Assembly (NCBI RefSeq): GCF_025548555.1
Contig: NZ_JAJLPA010000001.1
Coordinates: forward strand, 186,001-250,000
Direction: 5' to 3'
Source: Sphingomonas sp. A2-49
GTDB lineage: Bacteria > Pseudomonadota > Alphaproteobacteria > Sphingomonadales > Sphingomonadaceae
Length of the DNA stretch: 64,000 bases
The first letter of the stretch is position 1, and the number at the start of each line of letters is the position of its first letter. Made by a program: the position numbers and the translations under genes. This document shows positions 47,827 to 58,283 of the stretch, in pieces. Below the pieces are notes generated by a model, which saw only the letters and a list, made by a program, of their open reading frames with translations, was not told where the DNA came from and did no database searches.

Positions 47827-48711
47827 TCAGATTAGCCGCGCATGCGCCAGCGCCGCATCGACCGCGGCGCGCGATTCGGCCGACGGCCACGTCATGGGCA
47901 GGCGGATGCCCGCGGGAAAGCCCGGCCGGACGCGCGTCATCGCATACTTCACCGGGCCCGGCGAAGCGTCGGTGAACAGCGCGTCGTGGAGCGGATAAAG
48001 GCGATCCTGCAACGCCAGCGCCGCCGCATAGTCGCCGGCCGCGCACGCCGCCTGGAAGTCCGCACACAGGCGCGGCGCGACGTTGGCGGAGACGGAGATG
48101 CAGCCCCTGCCCCCCATCGCGTTGAAGGCGAGCGCCATGTCGTCGTTGCCCGACAGCTGGACGAAATCCGGCCCGCACGCCGCGCGGTGGGCGGAGACGC
48201 GCGCGATCGCGCCGCTGGCGTCCTTCACCGCGACGAACACCGTCGGGAACGCATTGACGATCCGCGCCATCGTCGCGGGCTGGATGTCCGTCACCGTCCG
48301 TGCGGGCACGTTGTAGAGGACGATCGGCAAGTCGGCGGTTTCGGCCAGCGCCGCGAAATGCCGGTAGATCCCCTCCTGGCTAGGGCGGTTGTAATAGGGC
48401 GGAACCATCAGCGCGGCATCGGCGCCGGCAGCGCGCGCGCGGGCGATGTTGGCGGCGGCGACGGCCGTATCGTTGGATCCGGCGCCGGCGATCACGGGCA
48501 CGCGGCCCGCCGCCTGATCGACGCAGATGCGCACGATGCCGAAATGTTCGTCGGCGGTCAGCGTCGCCGCCTCGCCCGTCGTGCCGCAGGGGACGAGTGC
48601 GGCGGAGCCTTCGGCGATCTGCCAGTCGACCAGCGCGCGATACGCGGCCTCGTCGAAGCGGCCATCGTCGTCGAAGGGCGTGACCAGCGCGGGAATGGAA
48701 CCTGAGAACAT
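47827..48711 (-). CDS. dapA: 4-hydroxy-tetrahydrodipicolinate synthase
   Basis: First committed step of lysine/diaminopimelate synthesis, condensing pyruvate with aspartate semialdehyde. The 294-residue TIM barrel has GTTGE at 43-47, catalytic Y133 in VLYNVPART (with R138) and the Schiff-base K163 in VFVAVKDASG. The ATG at 48709-48711 starts MFSGSIPALVTPF; the longer open frame upstream is antisense to the transglycosylase gene. It is divergent from that gene across 78 bases. Confidence 0.96.
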   Translation of the reverse strand: MFSGSIPALVTPFDDDGRFDEAAYRALVDWQIAEGSAALVPCGTTGEAATLTADEHFGIVRICVDQAAGRVPVIAGAGSNDTAVAAANIARARAAGADAALMVPPYYNRPSQEGIYRHFAALAETADLPIVLYNVPARTVTDIQPATMARIVNAFPTVFVAVKDASGAIARVSAHRAACGPDFVQLSGNDDMALAFNAMGGRGCISVSANVAPRLCADFQAACAAGDYAAALALQDRLYPLHDALFTDASPGPVKYAMTRVRPGFPAGIRLPMTWPSAESRAAVDAALAHARLI

Positions 48712-48789
48712 ACGGTAATTCGCGCTCCTGCTGCGCCGGGACGGGTTTTCGTTCAGGACAGATACGGGTGGAGGCCGTATGATGTCCAC

Positions 48790-50817
48790 ATGCACCCAGC
48801 CACGCTTCCGATCGGACTTCTTCTCGCGACCTTTGCCGGCGTCACCGCCGCGCCCCTTCAGACGATCACCCAGCCCGCCACGCCGGCGGCGACCGGGGAC
48901 GCATTCGACCGCTATCGCACGCAAATGGCGAATATGTCGCCGCAGGCACCGCAAAACCCGCAGGACGGCGCGATCGCCGCGGCGCTCGCCCAGTGGAAGG
49001 CGGTGCAGCAGACCGACGCGCTGCCGTTCGACAGCTATGCGGGCTTCCTGATGGCCCACCCCGGCTGGCCGGGCGAGGCGTCGAACCGGCGCGCGGCGGA
49101 GCGCCAGGCGGCCACCGCCGCACCGGGCAGCGCGATCGCCTATTTCACCCGCTTCCCGCCGCAGTCGGGCGCCGGCCTCGTCGCGCAGGCGCGCGCATTG
49201 CAGGCGGTGGGCCGCACGGCCGAGGCGCAGGCCGCGGCGCGGGCGGCGTGGCGCAAGGGCGGGCTGGCGGCGAACGACGAGGCCGCGGTGCTGACCGGCT
49301 TCGGATCGGCGCTGACCGCCGACGACCATGACGCGCGGATGGATGCGCTGCTGTGGCAGAATGCGACGGGCGTCGCGGCGCGGCAGCTCGCCTGGACCAG
49401 CCCGGCCCGGCGACCGGTGTTCGAGGCACGGCTCGCCTTCCGGACCAATGCCGCCAACGCGGCCGAGCTGTCGACGCGGACGCAGGACCAGTTCGCCGAC
49501 GATCCGGGCTATATCGCCGATCGGGCGACATGGCTGCGCAACACCAACGCCTTTCCAACCCCGCGCAGCTGGCTCGCCCGGACGCGCACGCTCGCGACCC
49601 GGCCCGGCGACGTCGAGAAATGGTACGAGGTGCTGCTCGTCAATGCGCGCGGCGCGCTGGCGGACAGCCAGTATCAGCTCGCCTATGACATCGCGCGGCA
49701 GGTCGACGACGCCTATCCCGCGGGGACGGACGTGTCGGCCAAGCCCTATGGCGAGCGCGACGACTATACCAGCCTCGTCTGGCTCGCGGGCCAGGTCGCG
49801 ATGAAGCAGCTCGGCCGGCCGGCGGACGCGATGGTCATGTTCGAACGCTACGGCCGCGGCAGCCAGTCGCCGCAGACGCGCGCCAAGGGCTTCTATTGGG
49901 CGGGCCGCGCCGCGGAGGCGGCGGGCAAGACGGTCGAGGCGGCGGCGTATTATGCGCAGGCGGCTGGCTATCGCGACCAATTCTATGGCCAGCTCGCGCT
50001 CGAGCGGACCGGGCGGCCGCTCGTCGCGCCGCCGGCGATCGGCACGCCGACGATCGCCCCTGCCGTCCGCCAGGCGTTCGCGAACCGCGAAACCGTACGC
50101 GCCGCGCGTTTCCTTGGCCAGATCGGCAGCTGGCAGGACCAGACCGCCTTCGTCCGCCAGATCGCGGCGCAGGCGAGCACCGATACCGATCACCTGCTCG
50201 CCGCCGAACTGTCGCGCGAGATCAACCGCCCCGACCTTGGTGTGATGGTCGGCCGCAGCGCGATGCAGAACGGCCTCAGCGACTATAGCGCGACGGGCTT
50301 TCCGACGGTGTCGGTTCCGGCGGGCTACGAGGACAATTGGACGCTGATCCACGCGATCGCACGGCAGGAGAGCCAGTTCGACAAGACCGCGGTCAGCCAT
50401 GCCGGCGCGCGCGGACTGATGCAGCTGATGCCCGCCACCGCGCGCGAACAGTCCGGCAAGATCGGCCTCGCCTACAACCCCGCCGCGCTGACCAGCGATC
50501 CCAGCGTCTCGATCATGATCGGGTCGAGCTATTTCCAGCGCGTCTACGCCAATTACGGCAGCTACCCGCTCGCCGTTGCCGCCTATAATGCGGGCGGCGG
50601 CAACGTGAACAAATGGTTGCGCGCCAATGGCGACCCGCGCACCGGCACCGTCGACATGGTCGACTGGATCGAGGCGATCCCGTACCAGGAAACGCGCAAC
50701 TACGTGCAGCGCGTATTGGAGAATGCGGTCGTCTACGACCTCATCAACCCCGCCCGCGCGAAGAGCCGGGGACCGGCGAACCTCAGCTGGTATCTGGGCA
50801 AGGGTCGCCCGGGCTGA
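48790..50817 (+). CDS. Soluble lytic murein transglycosylase (Slt-type)
   Basis: The 675-residue exported enzyme has a signal peptide (LPIGLLLATFAGVTAAP), a long alpha-superhelical U-domain (about 40-500, with TPR-like pairs such as GFYWAGRAAEAAGKTVEAA) and a C-terminal SLT domain with catalytic E527 in IARQESQFDKTAVSHAGARG and LMQLMPATA, then AVAAYNAGGGNV. It cleaves peptidoglycan glycan strands to give 1,6-anhydro ends. It lies eight bases before greB, probably co-transcribed. Confidence 0.93.
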   Translation: MHPATLPIGLLLATFAGVTAAPLQTITQPATPAATGDAFDRYRTQMANMSPQAPQNPQDGAIAAALAQWKAVQQTDALPFDSYAGFLMAHPGWPGEASNRRAAERQAATAAPGSAIAYFTRFPPQSGAGLVAQARALQAVGRTAEAQAAARAAWRKGGLAANDEAAVLTGFGSALTADDHDARMDALLWQNATGVAARQLAWTSPARRPVFEARLAFRTNAANAAELSTRTQDQFADDPGYIADRATWLRNTNAFPTPRSWLARTRTLATRPGDVEKWYEVLLVNARGALADSQYQLAYDIARQVDDAYPAGTDVSAKPYGERDDYTSLVWLAGQVAMKQLGRPADAMVMFERYGRGSQSPQTRAKGFYWAGRAAEAAGKTVEAAAYYAQAAGYRDQFYGQLALERTGRPLVAPPAIGTPTIAPAVRQAFANRETVRAARFLGQIGSWQDQTAFVRQIAAQASTDTDHLLAAELSREINRPDLGVMVGRSAMQNGLSDYSATGFPTVSVPAGYEDNWTLIHAIARQESQFDKTAVSHAGARGLMQLMPATAREQSGKIGLAYNPAALTSDPSVSIMIGSSYFQRVYANYGSYPLAVAAYNAGGGNVNKWLRANGDPRTGTVDMVDWIEAIPYQETRNYVQRVLENAVVYDLINPARAKSRGPANLSWYLGKGRPG

Positions 50818-50825
50818 TCCGCGCG

Positions 50826-51311
50826 ATGGAACAGCGACCCAATTACATCACGCCCGCCGGCTATGCCGCGCTGCGATCGGAATATGAGCAGCTGTTCGCG
50901 CGCGAACGCCCGGCGCTGGTCGACACGATCGCCTGGGCCGCGGGCAACGGCGACCGGTCGGAGAACGGCGATTACATCTACGGCCGCAAGCGGCTGCGCG
51001 AGATCGACCGGAGGCTCGGCTGGCTGTCGAAGCGGATGAAGGCGGCGAAGGTCGTCGATCCCACCGCGGCCGAAGACAGGGAACGCGTCTGGTTCGGGGC
51101 GACGGTGACGATCGCCGACGAGGACGACGGCCGGCGCGTGCTGACGCTGGTCGGCGACGACGAGGCGGAGGCGGGCGCCGGGCGGATCGGCTGGCACGCC
51201 CCGATCGCGCGCGCGCTGCGCGGCGCGGCGGTCGGCGACGTGCGGCGCGTCGTGCTGCCAGCCGGCGAGAAGGAATATGAGGTGCTGGCGATCACCTATC
51301 CGGCGGCATGA
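50826..51311 (+). CDS. greB: Transcription elongation factor GreB
   Basis: Rescues backtracked RNA polymerase by stimulating transcript cleavage. The 161-residue protein has the N-terminal coiled-coil tip with acidic residues in WAAGNGDRSENGDY and the GreB signature YIYGRKRLREIDRRLGWLSK, then a C-terminal FKBP-like domain. GDYIYGRKRLREIDRR distinguishes GreB from GreA. The ATG at 50826 is immediately after the Slt gene stop. Confidence 0.92.
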   Translation: MEQRPNYITPAGYAALRSEYEQLFARERPALVDTIAWAAGNGDRSENGDYIYGRKRLREIDRRLGWLSKRMKAAKVVDPTAAEDRERVWFGATVTIADEDDGRRVLTLVGDDEAEAGAGRIGWHAPIARALRGAAVGDVRRVVLPAGEKEYEVLAITYPAA

Positions 51312-51369
51312 GCGCGCGGGCGCGGCGTTAGCGGTTGACCTCGCCCGCCGCCCCGGCGACGGTCGCTGC

Positions 51370-52194
51370 ATGGCTGACGAAACCTCCCGCAACATCGCCC
51401 TGCTGATCGATGCCGACAATGCGTCCTGGCATGCGATCGATCCCGTCCTGACGGTGCTCGCCGAACTCGGCACGGTCAACATACGGCGCGTCTACGGCAA
51501 CTGGTCGAAGCCGGCGCTGAAGGGCTGGCGCGACATGACGGTCAAGCACGGCATCGAACCGCAGCAGCAGTTCGACCTGACAAAGGGCAAGAACGCGACC
51601 GACATGAAGATGACGATCGACGCGATGGACCTGCTGTTCCGCGGGCGGGTCGACGGGTTCGGCATCATGTCGTCGGACAGCGACTTCATGCCGCTGGCGA
51701 TGCGCATCCGCCAGGACGGCATCCCCGTCTACGGCTTCGGCAACGCCAAGACGCCCGAGGCGTTCAAACAGGCATGCACGCGCTTCATCGACGTCGGCGC
51801 GCTCGTCAGCGAAGCCAAGGCCGATGCGGCACCGCTCGCCGCCGCGCCGGCCACCGCCAACACCACCGCCACGAAGCCGGCCGCGAGCAAGCCGACCAGC
51901 ATCGACGTGCCGATCGGCGATTCGCTGCCCCCCGCGCTCAGCGGCACGACCAAGGTCAAGAAGCCGATCGATCCCGAACTGATCGCGCTGCTGATCGACG
52001 CGTACCAGTCGGTCAAGCGCGACGAAAAGGGTTATGTCAGCCTGTCGGCGATGGGCCAGCTCGCGGGCAACCGATCGAGCTTCGACGCGCGCAACTACGG
52101 CTATCAGCGCCTGTCCGACCTGATCCAGGCGGTGCCCAATTTCCAGAGCGAGACGCGCGCCGACGGACGGATGTTCGTCAAGCGCGTGCGCTGA
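51370..52194 (+). CDS. NYN-domain (PIN-like) protein with C-terminal OST-HTH
   Basis: The 274-residue protein has an N-terminal NYN nuclease-like domain (about 8-150) with acidic residues in LLIDADNAS, NATDMKMTIDAMDLL and MSSDSDFMPLAMRI, an Ala/Thr-rich linker (about 150-195), and a C-terminal OST-HTH/LOTUS domain (about 198-270) that binds RNA. Together they suggest an RNA-processing or RNA-decay factor (similar to bacterial LabA/DUF88 proteins). It follows greB by 58 bases. Confidence 0.88.
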   Translation: MADETSRNIALLIDADNASWHAIDPVLTVLAELGTVNIRRVYGNWSKPALKGWRDMTVKHGIEPQQQFDLTKGKNATDMKMTIDAMDLLFRGRVDGFGIMSSDSDFMPLAMRIRQDGIPVYGFGNAKTPEAFKQACTRFIDVGALVSEAKADAAPLAAAPATANTTATKPAASKPTSIDVPIGDSLPPALSGTTKVKKPIDPELIALLIDAYQSVKRDEKGYVSLSAMGQLAGNRSSFDARNYGYQRLSDLIQAVPNFQSETRADGRMFVKRVR

Positions 52195-52201
52195 CGGCGC
52201 T

Positions 52202-53428
52202 TCACGCGCGGCGCGGGTCCGGCATCGCTAGCACCGCCCGCGTGCCGGGCCCGGCGTCCTCATAAAGCAGCTCGCCGCGCAGCTGGCGCGCGAGGCTGAC
52301 GATCATGCGCATGCCGAGGCTGCGCGACGAGGCCGATTTCGGATCGAATCCCTCGGGCAGCCCGACGCCATGGTCGCGCACCGCGAGGTGCAGGCCGTCG
52401 TCGCCTTCCGCGATCCGCACCTCGATATCGCCGCCGTCGTCATAGGCGTATTTGATCGCATTGGTGACGAGCTCGGTCACCAGCAGCCCGATCGGGATCG
52501 CGGTATCGGCGCTGATCTGCACCCGCGCGACGTCGCAATGGATCGAATGACCCGGCGCCTGTTCGCGCATCTGTTCGACGATACCGCCGATCAGGTCGTC
52601 GAGCGCCACGATGCCGACCTGATCGCCGCGCCACAACCGGTCGTGCGCCAGCGCGATCGCGGTGATCCGCGCCTGCGCATCGCCCAGCAGCCGGGTGATC
52701 CGCTCGTCCGGATCCGCCTGCATCTGGAGGTTGAGCAGCCCCGACACCATCGCCAGGCTGTTCTTGACGCGGTGGCTCGCCTCGCGCGTCAGCAGCTCCT
52801 GGTGTTGCAGCGCGTCGTTGAGCCGGCGCTCCGCCTCCTGCCGCTCGATCGCGACGCCGATCAGGTTCGCGAACCCCTGCATGAAAGCAAGGTCGGACGC
52901 CTCGAACTTGCCCTCGTCGGGGCTGTCGACCTCGAGCACGCCGAAGCGGCGGCCGCCGGCTTCGACCAGCACGTTGATCGCACGGCGGATCTGGTGATCG
53001 GCCATGAACGCGGGGGTCCGGAAACGCGTCTCGTTGCCGAGGTGGTTGGAAATGACCGCCTCGCCGGTGTGATAGGCATAGCCCGCCGGCGAGCCGAGAT
53101 CCGCCCGCATCTCGACGCTGCCGACGACGCCGTCGCGCCAGCCGACGCCGCTGCGCACCAGCAAGGCGTCCTTGTGCTGGCAATGTTCGAGCAGCTTGCA
53201 ATAGCGCGAGCGCATCCCTTGCGCGCACAATTCCACCGCCCGCTGGAGCATCGGTTGCAGGTCGCGCGCGCGCAGCGCCTCGATCCCGAACTTCGCGAGC
53301 ACGGACTGCTGTTGCAGACGATATTGAAGCTCATCGGAACCGGGCGTTTCGCTGTCGCCCGGCGCCTGCTCGACGACCGCCAATCCCTGATCTTCCCCAT
53401 CCCCGCGGGCGTCCGCCCGCTGCCTCAT
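52202..53428 (-). CDS. GAF-domain HisKA_2 sensor histidine kinase
   Basis: Soluble 408-residue kinase. A GAF domain spans about residues 45-195 (LVRSGVGWRDGVVGSVEM, ISNHLGNETRF, VNVLVEAGG-like region). The H box is HisKA_2 type (LTREASHRVKNSLAMVSGLL, about H218), followed by N box (TELVTNAIKYAY), G1 (VRDHGVGLPEGFD) and G2 (RSLGMRMIVSLARQLRG). These kinases often work with stand-alone receivers in stress responses of Alphaproteobacteria; the receiver at 39.5 kb is a possible but distant partner. The convergent NYN gene ends 7 bases away. Confidence 0.9.
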   Translation of the reverse strand: MRQRADARGDGEDQGLAVVEQAPGDSETPGSDELQYRLQQQSVLAKFGIEALRARDLQPMLQRAVELCAQGMRSRYCKLLEHCQHKDALLVRSGVGWRDGVVGSVEMRADLGSPAGYAYHTGEAVISNHLGNETRFRTPAFMADHQIRRAINVLVEAGGRRFGVLEVDSPDEGKFEASDLAFMQGFANLIGVAIERQEAERRLNDALQHQELLTREASHRVKNSLAMVSGLLNLQMQADPDERITRLLGDAQARITAIALAHDRLWRGDQVGIVALDDLIGGIVEQMREQAPGHSIHCDVARVQISADTAIPIGLLVTELVTNAIKYAYDDGGDIEVRIAEGDDGLHLAVRDHGVGLPEGFDPKSASSRSLGMRMIVSLARQLRGELLYEDAGPGTRAVLAMPDPRRA

Positions 53429-53598
53429 CCACGCAAGTAGAACGGTTCCAGCGGTTTACAAGCCACCGTGGGCCGACCCGTGCGCGACCCGCCGTCCGGC
53501 GACCGCCGACCGCACCGTTTCGGAGGTATCTGCGGCTCCACTGCCGTCGCGCACGCGCCATAGCGTCCCCCTGCGCTGCAACGGCGAACGGGGGAACG

Positions 53599-54504
53599 AT
53601 GAAACTGAAGATCGAGGATATCGTCATCTGTCTGGCGCTGATGCTCAGCTTCTCGACGACGCTGCTGATGTCGATCGCCAACGAATCGTGGGGCACGCAT
53701 TTCCCGTCGAGCCTGATCGCCTTCTTCGCCGCCGTCTGCGTCGCGGCGCTGCTGTACCGCTTCCTGGGGGGATCGGAGGGGTCGGAGTTCCGCATGGGGG
53801 TGTTGAAGGTCACCGGCTCGGGGGCGATCCTGCTCGGCGCGACGTGGTTCCTGGGCGATCGTATCCGGGCGGAAACCGCGATATACCGGACCGAGGCCGA
53901 ATACCGGCCGGCGCTGGAGGCGAAGCAGGCGGCGGTGACGCGCCTGACCGAAACCAACCTGGCGCTCGACGAAAAGGTGCAGCGGCTGGAAACGCGGGTC
54001 GCCGAACTGAGCGCCGGGCACAGCGGCTACACGATCGAACAGATCCGCCGGATGCAGCCCGACGATGCGTTCGTGTCGGCGATCCGGCGGATGGTTGCGA
54101 ACGAGGACATGCCGTTCCGCCTGACGCTGCGCGAGATGCCGGTCCGGGTCACGCTGAACGATGCGATGACCGACGCCAACGTCTATCGCATCTGCGTCGA
54201 TACGCAGGAGGCACTGTTCCGGGATCTGGAGACGCAGAAGGACCGGCTGCGCATCCGCCGCAATACCGGCGACGGCGACACGCATGTGGTCGATGTCGTC
54301 CGCGGCGGCACGATCACCGGCGATGCGGCGGTCTGTCCGGCGAGCGGGCCGCGGACGTTCGACATCCAGATCACCTGCGCGGATGCCGCCACGCTGTTCC
54401 CCGACCGGATCGCGCGGTGTGCGGGGCTGAAACCGGTCTATCAGCCCAACGTCACGACGATCCGCGGCGAGAGGGTGACGCTGGGCGCCCTCCCGCCGCG
54501 GTGA
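53599..54504 (+). CDS. Orphan membrane protein with coiled coil
   Basis: A 301-residue protein with two or three N-terminal hydrophobic segments (about 8-27 IVICLALMLSFSTTLLMSI, 37-54 and 68-86), a coiled coil (about 98-142; LEAKQAAVTRLTETNLALDE) and a C-terminal soluble domain (about 150-301) with four Cys (RICVDT, VCPAS, ITCADA, RCAGL). No family was recognised. The arrangement suggests a membrane-anchored protein displaying a disulfide-containing domain. It lies between a kinase gene and ettA, with a free promoter region upstream and no operon partner. Confidence 0.7.
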   Translation: MKLKIEDIVICLALMLSFSTTLLMSIANESWGTHFPSSLIAFFAAVCVAALLYRFLGGSEGSEFRMGVLKVTGSGAILLGATWFLGDRIRAETAIYRTEAEYRPALEAKQAAVTRLTETNLALDEKVQRLETRVAELSAGHSGYTIEQIRRMQPDDAFVSAIRRMVANEDMPFRLTLREMPVRVTLNDAMTDANVYRICVDTQEALFRDLETQKDRLRIRRNTGDGDTHVVDVVRGGTITGDAAVCPASGPRTFDIQITCADAATLFPDRIARCAGLKPVYQPNVTTIRGERVTLGALPPR

Positions 54505-54507
54505 CCG

Positions 54508-56187
<1,680 letters not shown>

Positions 56188-56337
56188 GGTCGGCGCGCGC
56201 TCCTGATCGATAAGTGCGGGAATTCTGCGTTGCGCATGTAGCGAGCGCGGGGGCCGGGTGCAAATGGCCGGCGCTTGTGCTCGGCGCCGCCATCGCTCAC
56301 ACCGCCGCCATCCGTATCAGACAAGGGGATTGACCGA

Positions 56338-57747
56338 ATGACCCGCCTCGCCCTCGCCCTGCTGGCGCTCGCCTCGTCGAGCGCGCTCTCCGCCCCCGTC
56401 GCGGCGCAACGTACGGCGCCCCCTGCCCCCGCCCCGGTCGATCCGAAGGTCGCCGCGCTTCGCGATGCCGCGCTGAAGGACGACCTCGCCTATGACATCG
56501 TCGAGGGACTGACGACCGAGGTCGGACAGCGGCTGGCGGCGACCGATGCGGAGGCGCGGGCGCGGACCTGGGCGGTGGCGCGGCTGAAGGCGCTCGGTTT
56601 CCGGAACGTCCATGTCGAGACCTACCAGATGCCGGTCTGGCTGCGCGGCGCCGAGACCGCGGAGATCGTCGCGCCGTTTCCGCAGGCGTTGAAGCTGGTC
56701 GCGCTCGGCAATTCGGGCGCCACGCCCGCCGCGGGCCTGACCGCGCCGGTGGCCGTGTTCCGCACCTATGGCGACCTCGCCAACGCGCCGGCGGACAGCG
56801 TGCGCGGCAAGATCGTCTACATCGGCAATGCGATGCGCCCGACGCAGGACGGATCGAGCTACGGCGCCTACGGTCCGGCGCGCTTCGTCGGCCCTGCGCT
56901 CGCGGCGAGCAAGGGTGCGGCGGCGGTCGTCATCAAGTCGATCGGCACCGATCACCACCGCAACCCGCACACCGGCGGCACCAACTGGCCGGCCGGCGTG
57001 ACGCCGATCCCGGCCGCGGCGCTGTCGGTGCCGGACGCCGAACTGATCGAGCGGATGGCCGACCGCGGCAAGCCGATCAGCCTCAAGCTGGTGCTGACGC
57101 CGCGCTTCGCGGGCACCGGCACGTCGGGCAACGTCATCGCCGAGGTGCCGGGCAGCGACCCCAAGGCGGGGATCGTGCTGGTCGGCGGCCACCTCGACAG
57201 CTGGGACCTCGGCACCGGCGCGATCGACGATGCGTCAGGCGTCGCGATCACGACCGCGGCGGCCAAGCGGTTGCTCGACGGCCCGCGCCCGCGCCGCACG
57301 ATCCGCGTCGTCTGGTTCGGCGCGGAGGAGCCGGGCGGCTATGGCGGCAAGGACTATGCGCGCATCCATGGCGGTGAACGCCACGCGACGGCGGGGGAAA
57401 GCGATTTCGGCGCCGACCGCGTCTGGCGGTTCGAGGTGAACCTGCCCGACAGCGCCAAGGCCTTCGGCGACCGGCTCCAGTCGGCGCTGGCTCCGCTCGG
57501 CATCAGCCGCGGCGCCGGGCTCGGCGGCGACGGGACCGACGTCGGCCCGACGATGGCGCTCGGCGTCGCGGCGATCGACCTCAACCAGGACGGCACTCGT
57601 TACTTCGACACGCATCACACGCCCGACGATACGCTCGACCGGATCGACCCCGAACAGCTGCGCCAGAACGTCGCCGCGTGGACGGCGATGCTCGCCGTGG
57701 TGGCCAATGCGCCGGAGGATATCGGCCCCGTGACGCCGCGGCGCTGA
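56338..57747 (+). CDS. M28-family zinc exopeptidase, exported
   Basis: The 469-residue protein has a signal peptide (LALALLALASSSALSAPVAAQ, about 4-24), a PA-like inserted domain (about 130-260) and an M28 domain with metal ligands in VGGHLDSWDLG, IDDASGVAITT and WFGAEEPGGYGG, plus the last His in DTHHTPDDTLD. It probably removes N-terminal residues in the periplasm or outside. The ATG at 56338 follows AAGGGG. Divergent from ettA. Confidence 0.92.
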   Translation: MTRLALALLALASSSALSAPVAAQRTAPPAPAPVDPKVAALRDAALKDDLAYDIVEGLTTEVGQRLAATDAEARARTWAVARLKALGFRNVHVETYQMPVWLRGAETAEIVAPFPQALKLVALGNSGATPAAGLTAPVAVFRTYGDLANAPADSVRGKIVYIGNAMRPTQDGSSYGAYGPARFVGPALAASKGAAAVVIKSIGTDHHRNPHTGGTNWPAGVTPIPAAALSVPDAELIERMADRGKPISLKLVLTPRFAGTGTSGNVIAEVPGSDPKAGIVLVGGHLDSWDLGTGAIDDASGVAITTAAAKRLLDGPRPRRTIRVVWFGAEEPGGYGGKDYARIHGGERHATAGESDFGADRVWRFEVNLPDSAKAFGDRLQSALAPLGISRGAGLGGDGTDVGPTMALGVAAIDLNQDGTRYFDTHHTPDDTLDRIDPEQLRQNVAAWTAMLAVVANAPEDIGPVTPRR

Positions 57748-57791
57748 CCCGCGGAGGAGCACCGCAGCTGTCGCCCCGATGAATTTGGTGA

Positions 57792-57819
57792 TTGACCGGG
57801 GGGAGTCGTGCGGTATTTG
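57792..57819 (+). promoter_or_regulatory. Possible promoter of the heptad lipoprotein gene
   Basis: TTGACC (57792-57797) and TATTTG (57814-57819) are separated by 16 bases. The predicted start of transcription would be near 57826, just before the leader hairpin. The -10 match is weak. Confidence 0.3.
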
Positions 57820-57826
57820 GGCTGTC

Positions 57827-57858
57827 TCGCGACGGCGATCGGGCCGGCCGCGATTTTT
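57827..57858 (+). terminator. Terminator-like hairpin in the lipoprotein leader
   Basis: TCGCGACGGC (57827-57836) pairs imperfectly with GCCGGCCGCGA (57843-57853) and is followed by TTTTT (57854-57858). It lies 80 bases after the M28 peptidase stop and 21 bases before the lipoprotein ATG, so it may end the M28 transcript or attenuate the lipoprotein. Confidence 0.4.
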
Positions 57859-57879
57859 GCTTTGCTTGGGAGCATTCGA

Positions 57880-58143
57880 ATGAAGAAGATCGCTTTCGTT
57901 CTCGCTGCCGCCGGCCTGATGTCCGTCGCTGCCTGCTCGAAGTCGCCTGAAGCCGCCGCCGTTGAGAACAACGCGGACATGCTGGCGGACAACATGGAAA
58001 TGCAGGCGGACAACATGGACGCCATGGCTGACAACACCTCGAACGCGACGGCCGAAGCCGTGCTCGAGAACGCGGCCGACAACATCAACTCGGCGGCGGA
58101 CAACGTCCGTGACGCAGCCGAGGAGAAGGCCGACAACATGTAA
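57880..58143 (+). CDS. Small lipoprotein with heptad repeats
   Basis: An 87-residue protein with a signal peptide ending in the lipobox SVAACSKS (Cys about residue 19). The mature part is a single repetitive helix with period seven (ADNMEMQ, ADNMDAM, ADNTSNA, later AADNINS and AADNVRD), with small or Met residues at spacing 3/4 as in coiled coils. The size and plan resemble the outer-membrane lipoprotein Lpp, but the C-terminal Lys needed for peptidoglycan linkage is absent (ends EEKADNM). The ATG at 57880 follows GGGAG at seven bases. Probably abundant and monocistronic, with a strong terminator. Confidence 0.8.
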   Translation: MKKIAFVLAAAGLMSVAACSKSPEAAAVENNADMLADNMEMQADNMDAMADNTSNATAEAVLENAADNINSAADNVRDAAEEKADNM

Positions 58144-58150
58144 TCGCGCT

Positions 58151-58170
58151 GCGCCGGGTTCGCCCGGCGC
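58151..58170 (+). terminator. TTCG-capped hairpin just after the lipoprotein stop
   Basis: GCGCCGGG (58151-58158) and CCCGGCGC (58163-58170) enclose a TTCG loop, a very stable tetraloop. It begins seven bases after the TAA and has no T-tract, suggesting mRNA 3' protection or a first stop before the stronger terminator downstream. Confidence 0.5.
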
Positions 58171-58196
58171 GCCGATCATGCTGTTGCACGATCTCG

Positions 58197-58230
58197 AAAG
58201 GGCGCTTTCCCGTGGGGAGGCGCCCTTTTT
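58197..58230 (+). terminator. Rho-independent terminator
   Basis: AAAGGGCGC (58197-58205) pairs with GCGCCCTTT (58220-58228) and continues into a T run (58226-58230). This is the only canonical hairpin-plus-T terminator I found in the window. Confidence 0.8.
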
Positions 58231-58283
58231 CGTTGTCCGTCTTTTTCTTTGGGCAGCGTTGCGCTAGCGAGCGCAGCACGGTG

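Noticed and set aside
47827-50400. 857-codon minus frame reaching across dapA and the transglycosylase gene
   Set aside because: Only the last 294 codons are dapA; the upstream part is antisense to the Slt gene.
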